Shown here: positions 10,710 through 24,689 of the stretch, piece by piece
Layout: each line of letters starts with the position of its first letter
Position numbering within the stretch: the first letter of the stretch is position 1
NCBI RefSeq assembly: GCF_000182925.2
Contig: NC_026507.1
Span: forward strand, 4,030,001-4,094,000
DNA from: Neurospora crassa OR74A
Lineage: Eukaryota > Ascomycota > Sordariomycetes > Sordariales > Sordariaceae
Direction: 5' to 3'
DNA length: 64,000 nt
Made by a program: the position numbers and the translations under genes
Notes under the pieces: generated by a model
Told to the model about the DNA's origin: nothing
The model's database searches: none
The model's input: the letters and a program-made list of their open reading frames with translations, nothing else

Positions 10710-12688
10710 TCCATCCCCGGTGTCCCCTCACGACCATTGGCCAGTCATTGCCTTTCGGCAGAGAGCGACCGCTTCACATCTCAGCCTCGCAGCTGACACT
10801 CGACATTATCCCCGTCTTACTCTCTTTACCTCCTATTCATTTCGCTCGGGTTCTTCTGAGGGTCCTACATACCAGCCAGGTATCGAGCTTGTTAAGCGGC
10901 CATGAACCCCCAACTTTACGTTATGACCACCACCCACCACAGTCATCTCTTTGGTCTCCAGACATATCGTGACACAGAACACACAGTCTTGTCCGCGATT
11001 TCCGCCAGTTGAATCCTCTTGACGGCCGTTACATGCCGTGTCCTACCACTACCCACCATCCATCATGAGAAACCTGGTCGTGGTCACAAACACCCAAGGG
11101 TTATCCACTCCGCCAGTCTCACTCGTCATCATATCCAATATGAACAGGCCATATCCAAGTGGACATGTGGATCCTACTACAACGAAGCCTTTCTCGCTTG
11201 TTCAACGAAACCTTGACATCGTGAAAAGAGTCCTCCGGGCCTCACAAGATATCCGTCCTAAAAGCGCCACGGCATTCGGAAACACACACGCGACGGGGCG
11301 GCTTCCCGTGGTTGATATTTGGTACCGATGGCATCCTCCACTGAAACAAGCCATGGTGAACCTCGGGATGAAATTGTGCAAGACCTTGGTTGTCCTTCTT
11401 CGGCACGTGCTAGGTGCGTGCGCTGGATACGAGAAAGATGGAGTTGTTAACTGAAACATTGACGCATATGGCGGCCCTACACAACCGCTTCAGCCGTCCT
11501 TTCAGGACTTGCTTCATGGAACATGACACACACTGGCTAGTTGCTTGGTTCATTAGCCTATCGTTCACACATATCTCCCCCCACGACTGGTCACATACAT
11601 ACCGAACTACCCAAAGGCCTGGATATCGACGATCGATCCTAACTGCACACCTCGACAATGCCAGAGATCAGAGAGGATATCGTTGGTGTGACCAAACGCG
11701 GAATCCTTATCGTCGCTTTAATTCAACAATCTTTCATCATCGGCTATATAAATCGTTGCCTATCTATCTAGTCCAACCTGTGAGGGCGAGCGTGGGGGTG
11801 GTGTTGAGCCAGCTATTGAGAATCACCGGGTGCACGTGTCATCCCAGGTCCCCAGGCAGTCAGGTACCCTGGATGGCACTTCCAGGACTGGATAATGACG
11901 GCGAAAGATTGTTGGAGGAGATATGTTTGAGCATTAATGGCAGGGATCGGAAGTACTTGGGAGGACATAAAACAGCAACCTGGAGCTTGATCTAGACCTG
12001 GTTGATACGCAAGGGGCTCGTTTCAGCCTGCTGCCCCAAAAATAAGTACGTAAGGATAGGGTGACTTGCATTGGATTCACCTTCCCTTTTTGGGGCGGAG
12101 AGGTCAACGGATCAAGCTCCGAAGATGTAAACAGGTAGGTAGGTGATGTGAATAAGCTTTGATACATACCTAATCCATGTGGGTACGTAGGCATGTGTGG
12201 ACGATGGTGGGTTTTAGGTACGTTACTTCTTGTCGTGGATGAGCGGTAGGGATTGTCTGCGATATCGCTTCTGAGTTGGGAAGACGACATGTGGTGGGTG
12301 TATATTCACTCATTACACTCCTGGGCAAAGTCTAGGCTGGATACTAGTTTCGAGATATCTACCTCTACGGGACCGTGCTGATGATGGATGGGCCGTACAG
12401 TACAATACGAGGTATTGGAAGCCGGCTATCAGAAAGGCTAGACACAGAACAGCAAAGGCATATTCCGTGGTGTCCTTATCAGACTACATACTGCATTCGC
12501 CAAACGACGGCAACTTGAAGTCTTTGGGGTTGCTCCATTTCGTAACCTCAACATGGTGGAATCCCGATTCCCGCCGAGTTGGGTAGTTACCACATGTGAG
12601 AAGGTCGAGACAAACCTGTCTCCTCTATCTCTTCGCTCTTTCCTCCACAGGAAAATTGTGCTTATCTAGCTTTTGGAAGGACCATCCG

Positions 12689-12985
12689 TCAAAATGGCGA
12701 TACCTTCCATGTGATTTCGAGATCCGAATAACCCGCTCCTGCCATCACAACATCCGAGTCCTTCCGTATCGCATCTCTCAAAGTTTCGACTTTGCTGACT
12801 GGCAATGCTGGATCTCGGCACTCACGAAGTTGTCGGTCCCGACCATGACATTGAATCTTGTGGTCTGGTTTCTCCCACAATTTACTCAAGCAAGAGGGGA
12901 TGATTTCCATCATCTCATCTTCCCCATTCAACAATTGCCCCCTCGCCTTATCTGGATACTTACTGAAACAAAAGCCTTCCAGCAA
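12689..12985 (-). CDS. Small hypothetical ORF, doubtful
   Basis: A 98-codon minus-strand frame with mixed composition that looks slightly more protein-like than its neighbours (for example VSKVETLRDAIRKDSDVVMAGAGYSDLEITWKV). It has no known domain, and a sequence resembling a splice junction (GTTTCAG/TAAGTATCC) lies at its start. It could be a terminal exon or chance. Confidence 0.15.
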   Translation of the reverse strand: MLEGFCFSKYPDKARGQLLNGEDEMMEIIPSCLSKLWEKPDHKIQCHGRDRQLRECRDPALPVSKVETLRDAIRKDSDVVMAGAGYSDLEITWKVSPF

Positions 12986-13299
12986 GCGGCCCAGTCATCG
13001 TGATAGATTACTTTATACGGAGGGTGAAGGCTGCGCTACGAAGTCACTCGATTAGTTATCGTCATCTCTGCTTTTATTTGTTCAATCCGCTGTTGTGCTG
13101 GTGGTTGGGAAAAGGTCCGTCCCGGCAGCACCCCCAGGTCCCGCCTTCAATTCCACTGCGTCGTCTCTTTTCTTACGACCTCATCAGCCATGACTGTATT
13201 TGGCCAAGTTGTATACGACGGTAGCCTCAGTCTGCTTGTTGCAGGTCTTCTTGACGAATGACTTGGATTTTTGCTAATCGTTCTGACCCAACTCGCTGT

Positions 13300-14897
13300 C
13301 TAGACCTTCTCCCCCTCCGGGAACCGCTCCGTGATCTTGACCCACAAGTCGGACTGGAAGCACATGTTGACATTGAATTCATGCCACGGGTTCTTGGGCT
13401 CCACGAGCTGGAGATCGAAGCGACGGAAGAACTAGGGCAAGGCGTAGTCAGTATCGGATCGCAAAAGGGGGTGTACTGGCACTTGCTTACCTCGAAAAAC
13501 ACCTTGCTCAACTCCATCAGCGCCACAGGCTTGCCCAAGCACGCCCACCTGCCATAGCCAAACACCATCTCGGTGGTCTGCTGCATCTCCAGCCTCTTGG
13601 CCGGCTCGGCATTCAGCCATCTCTCGGGGCGGAAGACGTCGGCATCTTCGCCAAAGACATCTCTTCTCCGGATCAGGCCGCCAAAGTTGTGGCCAACGCG
13701 AGTGCCCTCGGGAATGAACATGCCGTTGATGAAGTCTCCGCCCTTGGGTGGTGACTTCATGCATAACCCGGAGAAAGGTGCTTGCATGCGCAGTCCTTCA
13801 TAGACGCATGCCTGCAAGTACTCCAAGTGCTTCGCCTCTTCGGCTCTGATGGGGCTCGAAACCTCCCCCTCCTTAACCGCCCTGTCGATTTCCTCCAGCA
13901 ACCGCACATACGCCTTCTTGCTCGTCGCCAAATGGAAAAAGGTCGACCTGATCGCCACTGCCGTCGTGTCGCTGCCCGCTAGAATTTGGAACAGGACCTC
14001 GACCTCGCACGCCTGCTGCTCAATGCCATGCCTAACAAAGCTCCCCAACATGTCCTTGCGATCCTCCGCCTTCTCGCCAAACCTTTTCGCCACCATCTCC
14101 CTCGCCATGCCCATGACCCTCCCCATACCATTCGCGTCACTATGCTTCGGCCCAAACCACTGCAAGAACCACTTGGACAAAAAGATCTTCTGCAGCAGCG
14201 GGAGTTCCGCTATCAGGCTATTGGCCGGCACCGCCTTTATGACCGTGCTCGTCCACTCAAACTGATCCTTGTCCGTCTTCAGCCAGCCGAACTCCTTCCC
14301 GTACGCGATGCGCGTGATCACGTCCAAAGTGAAGAATTGCGTCACCTTAGCCAGGTCCATCCTCTTCAGGACGCCCCGCTCGTCATCCGAGATGTAGCGG
14401 GACTTGATATACTGAATCAGCATGCCGATTACCTCGTCGATATCGCCTTCCAAACCCGGGTTCTCGCGCCCACTGTACCCGAAAGATAAGCGTGCCTTGA
14501 ACAAGTCGTGCGTCTTTGTGTTGGGCTCATCGAATAGTGAACCACCGCGCGGGTCGAGCGTCATGGCGCGGTACCAGTTTGATCGGCCCCAGGCAGAGCG
14601 GGCCCCGTTCATGTGCCGGATAATGGCCGGGTCATCGGTGATGAGGTCTGTAGTGCCGATGCGTACGAGGGGAGATTGGTATTGCTGGTTGAGGCGGCTG
14701 TAGCCGTCGGCGTGGTGACCCGAGAACAACACCTTCAGCATAAAAAGGGGGGAGAAGGAGGCGAGGAAGGGGCCCGGGAAGTGGGAGAGGCGCCGGTAGG
14801 TGATGGTGATGGAGACCAAGAGGTAGGCCACAAGAGAGGCGGCCAGGATGGGTAGGGCGTAGGGCCCTTGGGCGAGGGAAAGGAGTTCTTGGAGCAT
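13300..14897 (-). CDS. Cytochrome P450 monooxygenase, pisatin-demethylase-like
   Basis: This is a membrane-anchored heme-thiolate monooxygenase, probably on the ER and dependent on a P450 reductase. Two exons join by a 59-bp intron at 13432-13490 (GTAAGC...CCCTAG) to give 512 residues. The open frame without splicing would run on into an unrelated tail and is rejected. Features: an N-terminal membrane helix (about 12-35) and the proline hinge HFPGPF; the I-helix AGSDTTA near 307; the K-helix EGLR near 366; the FRPERW meander near 424; and the heme loop FGYGRWACLG with its Cys near 448. The second exon supplies the usual C-terminal strand FFRRFDLQLVEP. Overall similarity is to the fungal group with pisatin demethylases and related P450s. 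The substrate cannot be read from sequence. It heads a run of minus-strand metabolic genes. Confidence 0.9.
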
Positions 14898-15825
14898 TTT
14901 GGCGATGGCAGTGCTTTCCGAGAGGTGCCAAACTGCAAGAGGAGACTTCTACGGAACTGGAGCTGGGACTGGAACACTATCGGCGTCGCACGCTCGACTT
15001 TATACCTTATCCCATGGTCCACAACTCTCAACGTAAGTGGAAGTCACATCCTTACCAAGTTTTGACTCCAAACCCTAACGTTCCAGTGCACTGGTGTCCT
15101 CCAGATTTGCACATATCGAGAGCCACCACATGCTACACGGTGGGGATTCCATAATCCAGAATGCGACTTCAGTCTGCATGTTTAGTAAACTAGAAAGAAT
15201 CGGTGGGGGTTCAATGATACCGATTGAAGAATGAATCCACGACAGACAGCTCCCGGCATTTGTTCCGTGGCCGTTGTGGCGTCTTCGGTAGTCATGGATG
15301 AGTGTGACCCTTGCTGCTTTGCGTTACATCGATGCCAAAAATATGCACGCTGAAGGGGGAAACTGAATGATTGCGACTCTGTGATGCATCTGATGCCTGC
15401 CTCTATTCCAGGTTGAGGTACCAGATTACAAACTATCTGTGCACGACAGGATGGGACATTGTCTTGTGTCCATCATTGCTTCAAGTGTCGATATCAGGCC
15501 AATATTTCACCTCGGCATGACTTCCCCATGGGGATTGTTCGGTACCTCCATAGCTTACCTCCACTAACACTTCCAAGAGTAAACGTTAGACGCCAGTGAA
15601 GGTTGTCTTAGACGTGAACTCGAACGTCTTACCAGCGTGCTTCCATACGTGCGATTGTAAATACACCACGACTGGAGCATCTCGCCGTACTGTGATGGTA
15701 GTCCGGCGGTCCCTTCTTTCCTGCATGCAAGCAACATGCAACATCCCCAACCTGTCCGTGAACCGAAAACCCCAAATTCACAAAGAACAAAAGCAAAAGA
15801 TAAATAATAATAAAAAATAAGAAAT

Positions 15826-15936
15826 GTGTCCCGCCAGGAGTCGAACCTGGACCCTATTGCACAAACAGCCTTCACAGTGACCTTTGAAGTTGATTTTTAC
15901 AGCACGCCCGTCTACGACCCAGGCCACTTGTCGGGC
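15826..15936 (-). tRNA. tRNA-like element, possibly degenerate
   Basis: On the minus strand there is a perfect T-arm (CCAGG-TTCGACT-CCTGG, 15834-15850) containing a perfect Pol III B-box GGTTCGACTCC. It is followed by CGGGACA and then a T-run (15812-15817 as A on the plus strand) that would end Pol III transcription. Upstream is a stretch with TGGCCTGGGTCG, a partial A-box, and CTGTAAAAATC, which resembles a Tyr anticodon loop with GTA. However, I cannot find a 5' acceptor half that pairs with CGGGACA at the right distance, nor a convincing anticodon stem. It is either a tRNA with an intron that I misfold or a tRNA remnant. Confidence 0.35.
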
Positions 15937-16532
15937 TGCGTAGTGTAGGTAGGGTGATGACCGCTTCCAGGACAAGAGAGGGACTATGGACTGTTGGTTA
16001 TATACCTTTGTTTGAGTCGAGGTAAGTTTTGGTTCTGGGAAGGACATCCATCCATCAGCTGCATGCAGGACATTGGTTTCTTGTTCCCTATCATACCGAC
16101 GTGTTCATCACGGCTCCCTCGTTGATCCCTCTACGTTTTTTTCGTTGCGAGGCACTCTCCATTTGTTACCTCTACATACCTAGCGCAGAGGTAGAGTTAT
16201 TAAGGAGGTGATGCTTTGATAGCCCCTGTTAAGGTGTAGTCGATTGAATTCCGTCATCATCGCGCACGTCACCATCAATCATCCCCAGCAATCTCCAACG
16301 CTATTGCCGTCACCTTTCCAACCTACGTAGGTCTAGGGTATCTAACAGCCATCACCATGACCACAATTATCACCATAATCATCACCACCATCACCGACAT
16401 CATCACTTTTCTCCAACCCCCCTCAAGTCTCCTCCTCCTGCACGCCTCTATATCGATACATCTCCATCGCCCCCGCCCCCCCCAGTGCCACCCCCTTAAT
16501 CCCTCCCTCCCTCTCAATCCAAACCATCTGCA

Positions 16533-16570
16533 CTTACACTACACTTACACTACACTACACTACACTGCAC
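16533..16570 (+). repeat. ACACT tandem repeat
   Basis: About seven imperfect units of ACACT/TACACT in a row, non-coding, directly downstream of the second P450 gene. Confidence 0.65.
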
Positions 16571-16602
16571 TGCTCCTCCCCAGCAGCCAATAGTCCCCCT
16601 TT

Positions 16603-18994
<2,392 letters not shown>

Positions 18995-19502
18995 GTTTCT
19001 TTGTTGTTAATGCGGAGAGGTAGATGGCTGGTCCCTTGTAGCCTCAATACTGTCAAATCAGTCTCGCGCAGTCTGTTAAATGAGCGATAGCGCTTTTGTA
19101 TGATGATGAAGGTCCAATCTGTAAATGATTCTTCAGCCGGCGTCCATCATGTTTCTCGTCGTGGTGGTCGAGAGGCGGCGGTGTTGTTATGTTGTTGCCT
19201 AGCTTGGAGTGGTGGTGGATAACAACACAAACGAGAAATTTTGCTGAAACATGGAGAGCGACAGAGTTTGGATACGCTCCAGTTTATTCAGGGTTAGGGC
19301 TAGATATGTAATGTTAAGCAAAGGGGCGACGAATATCTGACACTGTCTGTCATCAAAAAGGCAGGTGAATGGGATTATGTATTGAATCACATAAGTTAAA
19401 GTGGCCTGCCAAGGAAAGGTAGTACATCATCATCACAACATGAACCGTCATTATTTGGATTCTCCTCCTTTTTCCTTGAATTGTCCTCCACGAATCATCG
19501 AC
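18995..19502. other. Short intergenic region
   Basis: Upstream DNA of the second P450 and downstream DNA of the Rieske/AIF-like gene. No gene or clear signal is seen. Confidence 0.5.
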
Positions 19503-21394
19503 TTACTGAGGAGGACCGAGGCTGAGGATATCCAATCCATCCTTCAACTGCGACTTGGTCGGCATCTTGTTGAGCTGCATCATCTGGGCACACTGAGCCA
19601 TGGCGGGATCCTTGCCCATACTTGCCATGGCCACAACCGTCTCTCCCTTGGTGTAATAAGCCACCCACTTGCCCTGGTCAGGCTCGCCCTGGAGAACAAG
19701 GTCATCCCATCCGTGGTTCGAGTTTCCGCAGTACCGAAGCTGTGCGCCAAGCGCGCTCCAGAACACCGGGGTGAAGAACTCGGGCTTCAGGTTGGGGTGC
19801 ACGATATGGTTGGCCACTGTACGGCCAGCGTTTTGAGCGACGTTGTAATGCTCAATACGGACGTATTTGCCGTCGCCGCCGGGGCCATGGTAGGGATACG
19901 AGGCAATGTCGCCAATGGCGTACACATCCTTGAGCCCAACAACCGAAAAGCTCTCGTCGACCTTCAAGCTGCCGTCGTCCTCCAGGCGGACAACACTGTT
20001 TTCCTTGAGGTACTCGGTAGCTGGCGAAACGCCGACGCCCAGAATGACCATGTCGGCATCAAGCTTGGTTCCGTCCTTGAGATGGACTGAGCCAACCTTG
20101 GAGGGGTCGGCTGATGATGGCTCGGCCTTGTCGACGCCGGCCGACATGTAGAACTTGACACCCTTGGACTCGATGTTCTTCCTGACGATGGCTCCCACGC
20201 GCTCGCCGAGCACGCGCTCCAAGGGTTCCTTTTCCATTCCGATAATGGCCACATCATTTCCGTCGGACGTGCAAGCAGCGATCTCCATGCCGATAAAGGA
20301 AGAGCCAATGATGACAATCTTCTTGCCCTTCTTCTCGCCAATCGCCTCCTTGATGTTCTTGGCATCGTGGACATTGCGCAGGGTGAAGATGTTGCCCAAG
20401 ACCTGGAAGCCTTGCAGAGGTAGTAGCTTGGGGGTGCCGCCAGTAGCAAGGACCAGTCTAGAGTAAGGGAGTTGTTGACCGGACTTGGTCTTGACTGTCT
20501 TGCCCCCAAAATCGACACCGACTACCTCGTCCTGGACAAAGTCAATGTCTCCGGTCTTGAACCATTCGGCATCGCGCCATTGTAGCTTGCTGAGATCGGT
20601 CATGAGCGTCTTGCTGAGCTTGGGGCGGTCAATGGGCAGGTAGCCCTCGTTGGTGACGACGGTGATGGGACCAGAGAAGCCTAGCTCACGTAATCCTTCC
20701 ACGGCGCCGAGAGCACCGGAACCACCACCGACAACAACCACTCTGTCGGATAGAGGAGCTCCGGCAACCTTGCACTTGATCTTGGGCTTGCGATGGCCGG
20801 CCTTGATGGTCTCGGCATCACCCGTGATGTAGACAGCGCCGTCGCGTTCGGTGGCCTTGAAGACCGGGAGCGCATCGAGGGCAGGGGCGTTTTCAATATC
20901 GCCCGTCGTGGTGTTGAAGCAGGCTCCGTGCCAGGGGCAAGTCAGCTTTCCGTTGTGGCCCAGAACACCCTTGGCCAAGGGGGCACTACAGTCGCATTAG
21001 TAAAAAGGATTCTTTGAAGTCGAATGTCGTAGGCTACATACCCGTAGTGAGTACACCGAGGGCCAATGGCCTGGGTCTTGCCGGCGGCGTTGAGGAGGAG
21101 GACCTTTGCATCCAAACCCTCGACCTCGACCTCGTGCTTCTCGCCGGGTTGGAGGTTGAGAGAGGTGATGCCCTTGAGCTTGTATTCTTGCGCCATTGTG
21201 AAGCGTGGTGTCGACGAGAAGGGACGCGTTGTTGTAGTCGTTGTTGTTGTTGTTGTCGGTGTTGTTGTCGTTGTTGGAGTGCGTAGTAGAAGAGAGAATC
21301 GAGTCGCGAGGAGTTGTCGCTGGCAGGCTGCTGAGAGGGGTCGAGAGAGGGGTAGAGAGCGGGAGAGAGGCGGCAGTGCAATCATGGATGTCAT
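19503..21394 (-). CDS. Rieske-domain AIF-like NAD(P)H oxidoreductase, mitochondrial
   Basis: Two exons (21042-21394 and 19503-20985, 56-bp intron GTATGT...TGTAG) encode about 611 residues. After a presequence rich in Arg, Ser and Thr (about 1-65, ending RPFSSTPRF), a Rieske [2Fe-2S] domain follows with C-T-H-Y-G and C-P-W-H-G motifs. The intron splits this domain. A pyridine-nucleotide-disulfide oxidoreductase module comes next: FAD fold VVVVGGGSGALG, NAD fold KIVIIGSSFIGMEIA, and a second FAD site DVYAIGDIA. This order is that of AIFM3-like proteins and bacterial ferredoxin reductases fused to Rieske centres. It should move electrons from NAD(P)H through FAD to the iron-sulfur centre. The partner is unknown. 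A second ATG at 21196 (MAQEYKL) sits right at the end of the presequence and could give a cytosolic form. It lies between a P450 and a CoA ligase, all on one strand. Confidence 0.9.
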
Positions 21395-22250
21395 CCGATG
21401 GCTGCAGTGGTCACAATTCGATTGATCGTGTAGAGCACAGTGGGGGAAGAAATTGAAGAGAGGGATGGAGGGGTCATGGTGAAGAAGAAGAAGAGGGTTC
21501 AGATACTACTGTAGTGAGTGGGAGGTACCTTGGCTACCTACGATGGGAGATGGGATCATGGGACTGGACGGGATCATTGATGTCACGGTAATCAAGAAAC
21601 CATGATTGGTGAGCTCGCACTCAGTTGCTGTGTGCCATCAACAACTCACAATGGACAGGCCAGAAGTGGGATGAAGTAGCAGCGATGGGCTATCTGGAGG
21701 TACTTAAAGGTGCACCTTGATGGCCACTCACGATCCACAGTCAGAGGGTGCAACTGTGACAGATCTGGCAGCTTTTAATCTATGATGACTTCAAATAACA
21801 TTATCGACCATTACAGCCACCCAAGGTCTACCATAGTTTAATAGACCTCAATAACTTGAATGAGGGTGGCATATCAACATGAAAGGGAGTGATGCTTGGA
21901 AACCAAACAATGTTCCAGGGAATGGGCCTGCTTGATGTACCAATTGGTAGAAGCTAGAGATAGCTCCCGCTCTTGAGGTTATGCGGGGAGTGTCCAGTCT
22001 GTCATGTCCAGTCGATGCCGTCATTGCAGTGGGTACCTACCTAGAGGTACCTACCTCTAGCACTATCGAAGCAATCTGATTGGTTCAATTCGGTTCTGTC
22101 AACAGGACGACACTGCAGCCAACTGAATGCTCCACGAATCCCCCCCTCTTCCTGCCGACCTACGGTTACGAACCTCGACAAAACACCATTCCATACTTCG
22201 GTCCTCTACCTACTTCGGCTCCCTACATAGAGTACACTAATCAACAGCCA
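21395..22250. other. Intergenic region
   Basis: Holds the upstream region of the Rieske/AIF-like gene and the 3' flank of the ligase. A cluster of GGTACCTACC/CTAGAGGTACC motifs lies at about 22030-22062. No gene seen. Confidence 0.5.
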
Positions 22251-24155
22251 TCACAGCTTGCTCCCCTTGTCTATCCTCTTGGCCAACTGCCGCAATTCCT
22301 TGCGCAAAATCTTTCCACTCGGACTCTTGGGAATGGCATCAATAAACACCACTCCTCCCCGAAGCTTCTTGTGGTTGGCCACTTTGCTGGCAACCCAATC
22401 TACAATCTCCTCGGCCTTGAGAGTCGCATCGCCAGCCACGACATACGCCCTATTCCACTCGCTACATTAGCTTCTGATATCCGGCATCATGTTCGACTGA
22501 CTCTTTTGACGGGACACTCACCGAGGAACTTCAGTCTCTTCACCGTCCACACCAATCACTGCCGCATCCGCAATCTTGGCATGGCTGACCAACAAGGCCT
22601 CCAGCTCGGCCGGTGCCACCTGGAGCCCCTTGTACTTGATGAGTTCCTGCGACTCCTTGTTAGTCATCCATGTTGTCCGTTGACCACCTACAAGTCACAG
22701 CAGGAAACCACCATCATCTCTTACCTTCTTTCGATCGACGATATAAAACTTGCCGTCTTTAAAGAGCCCGATATCCCCAGTGCAGAACCACCCATCCACA
22801 AAGGCCTCCTTGTTGGCTGCATCGTTCATATAATACCCCTTGGTCACGTTCGGTCCCTTGACCCAAAGCTCGCCCGCTTGCCCTGGTTCCACGTCCTTGC
22901 CATCATCATCAACAATGCGCGCCCGGCCATTCATCACCAGCATCGACACACTCCCTGTTTCGTCGTCGATCCCTCGCGGCATGGTTGTCATGGCGCCCGT
23001 CGTCTCGCTCAAACCCCATGTCTGCGTCAGATGTGCCTTGCCTTTTCCCAGATTCTTCCGCGCTGCCAGTTGGAGCTCCTTTCCCATGGGAGCTGCCCCC
23101 GCCACAGCCCACTCCACCGAGTCAAACTGATCGGTCACCAGAGGGCTTTTGGCAATGGCCAGGTATATGGGGGGTACCGAGACGAGCGTCGTGATCTGGT
23201 ATTTCTTGCTGTACTCGAGGAACTTGACAAGGTTGAAGCGCGGCATCCAGTACAAGGTGCCGCCCACATAGAAGCTGTTGACAAAGTAGCCCTGCACTCC
23301 CGCAATGTGGGCCGCCGGCAAGTGGGCAATGGTCCGGTAGTCCGCCGACATATCCCGTCCCCTTGCCTTCTCATACTCTCGAGCCGGATCCAGCACAAGA
23401 CATGCCTGGCTTACCATGTTGGTGTGCGAGAGCCTGCACATTTTAGGCAAGCCAGTGGTCCCGCTCGAAAAGAGAATGCAGATAATGCTGTTTTCAAGGG
23501 CTTTCGTGTCCGTGATACGTTGCCACTCCAAGGTTTTGGTGGAGATGGGAATGGGTCTTGACTGTTCAAGGTTGGTGAGTTCGAGGTGCGGCTGCGACCC
23601 CAGAACAAGGACTCGGGAGCCAGGAATGTTGGCCAGCTTTGCCGCGGCTGCAGCAACTTCCTTGGTGTCTTCGTTACACAGGACGAGCTTTGCCCCGATC
23701 TGCTTGATCTGCCCAGCGAGCTCGGTAGCCGTGGATGCCGGACTTGATGCCGAGAAGATGGCGCCCGCCGCGATGGTCGAATAGAACAGGCAGGGCAAGA
23801 GGAAGTGTCCTGACGAGATACACAACACCACATCTTTTTCCGGCCCGTCTTGACCAATGCCGTACCGTTGACGAAGGGTATAAGCCAGCCGCTTGACCAA
23901 GTGCCGAAGCTGGGCTTTACTGACTGCCTTGCTGGGATCGGCAGCGTCGGCGTGGACCACCGTGTCCTCCTTCGCTCCGCATGCTGATGAGTCTGCAAAG
24001 GCATCAGTAAAGTTCAACGGCTAATGCTGACAATGGTTCCTTGGCCAGGGTGCGTTACCAAAGAGGAGAGACAACAGGTCAAGCTGTGGAAAGTCTCGCT
24101 GCTGCGATGCCTTGTAAATGATGCCGGAAGACGTCTTCTCCACGATGGTCGCCAT
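22251..24155 (-). CDS. Peroxisomal acyl-CoA / 4-coumarate-CoA ligase-like enzyme
   Basis: Four exons are predicted (24059-24155, 22725-23992, 22522-22655, 22251-22461) with introns of 66, 69 and 60 bp, all in phase, giving about 569 residues. This is an ANL-superfamily adenylating enzyme: it activates a carboxylic acid with ATP and transfers it to CoA. Motifs: P-loop-like [12 protein letters not shown] near 200-210, the adenine region [12 protein letters not shown], the GWFCTGDIG hinge near 430, and the C-terminal [14 protein letters not shown] with the catalytic Lys. The last residues are GSKL, a canonical PTS1 peroxisome signal. Start ATG 24155 ([14 protein letters not shown]) was chosen because it matches the family start and splices in phase at TTTGCAG. 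The substrate could be a phenylpropenoic, aromatic or fatty acid. Sequence alone does not decide. Confidence 0.9.
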
Positions 24156-24689
24156 CTGGTTTATAATCCTGTCACTGTACAAGTGAAAACTACAAAGGCA
24201 AACCTTGTATGCAGCTCTCAAAACCCAATCTCGCAAGAAGCAGCATCTTATACCTGAAGGACGTTCGTTAGCGCCTGGCCTTACCCGCTTGGACACCGCA
24301 AGAACAGAAAGGAGGTCGCCGGCCGGCCATGTGTCTAACTTGTACGCTTTGCCGTTTTCGATAAAAGGGCGTTCTTTGGACAACCTGAACAGAGCTTATC
24401 GATCATTGAGGCGGCGAATGAGAGCTCATCCCAGCAATCTCTTTCCCCGCAAATCGGGGGGACTGCACGAGCATACTCAGCAAACCTCGGCACTTTCGGA
24501 TTGACGTCAAGGATTCCATGTCGTTCTTTCGCTACACTACATATCTATGACACTACGTACAACTTATGTCCGAGACATGGGTAGTTATTTGTATTACAGC
24601 CGCATTGCCGGTGGCCGATAATGCCGGAGGCTGACCGCCCTTGATCGTCGCCCGGTTACCTCGGCACTCCACTATTAACCACATACCGT
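24156..24689. other. Intergenic region
   Basis: Promoter side of the CoA ligase and 3' flank of the glucuronan lyase. Open frame continues upstream of the chosen ligase ATG to 24383 but lacks family similarity there. Nothing else seen. Confidence 0.45.

Larger units (their letters stand above)
8321..13299. other. Long intergenic region (about 5 kb) with homopolymer tracts
   Basis: No gene is recognised between the DUF1479 gene start and the P450 stop. The region holds a T-tract at 10482-10520, a C-tract at 10687-10709, an A-run near 9040, several CCTACC/GGTAGG motifs near 12135 and short ORFs on both strands, none with a known domain. The only mildly protein-like frame is at 12689-12985 (minus). 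Upstream regulatory DNA and long untranslated leaders for the DUF1479 gene would lie at the left end. Confidence 0.5.
14898..16602. other. Intergenic region with tRNA-like element and simple repeats
   Basis: No protein gene is seen. It contains upstream DNA of the first P450, a tRNA-like stretch on the minus strand (15826-15936), an imperfect CAT/ACC-rich stretch at about 16348-16410 and an ACACT tandem repeat at about 16533-16570, just downstream of the second P450 gene. Confidence 0.55.

Noticed and set aside
10198-10905. 235-codon plus-strand frame spanning the poly-T and poly-C tracts
   Set aside because: The frame is kept open by homopolymers (poly-Phe, poly-Pro) and has no protein-like core.
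13227-13431. C-terminal tail of the first P450 read straight through
   Set aside because: A clear 59-bp intron leads instead to the conserved P450 end FFRRFDLQLVEP and a stop at 13300.
22080-23561. 493-codon plus-strand frame opposite the CoA ligase
   Set aside because: Antisense shadow. The ligase motifs on the minus strand are complete.
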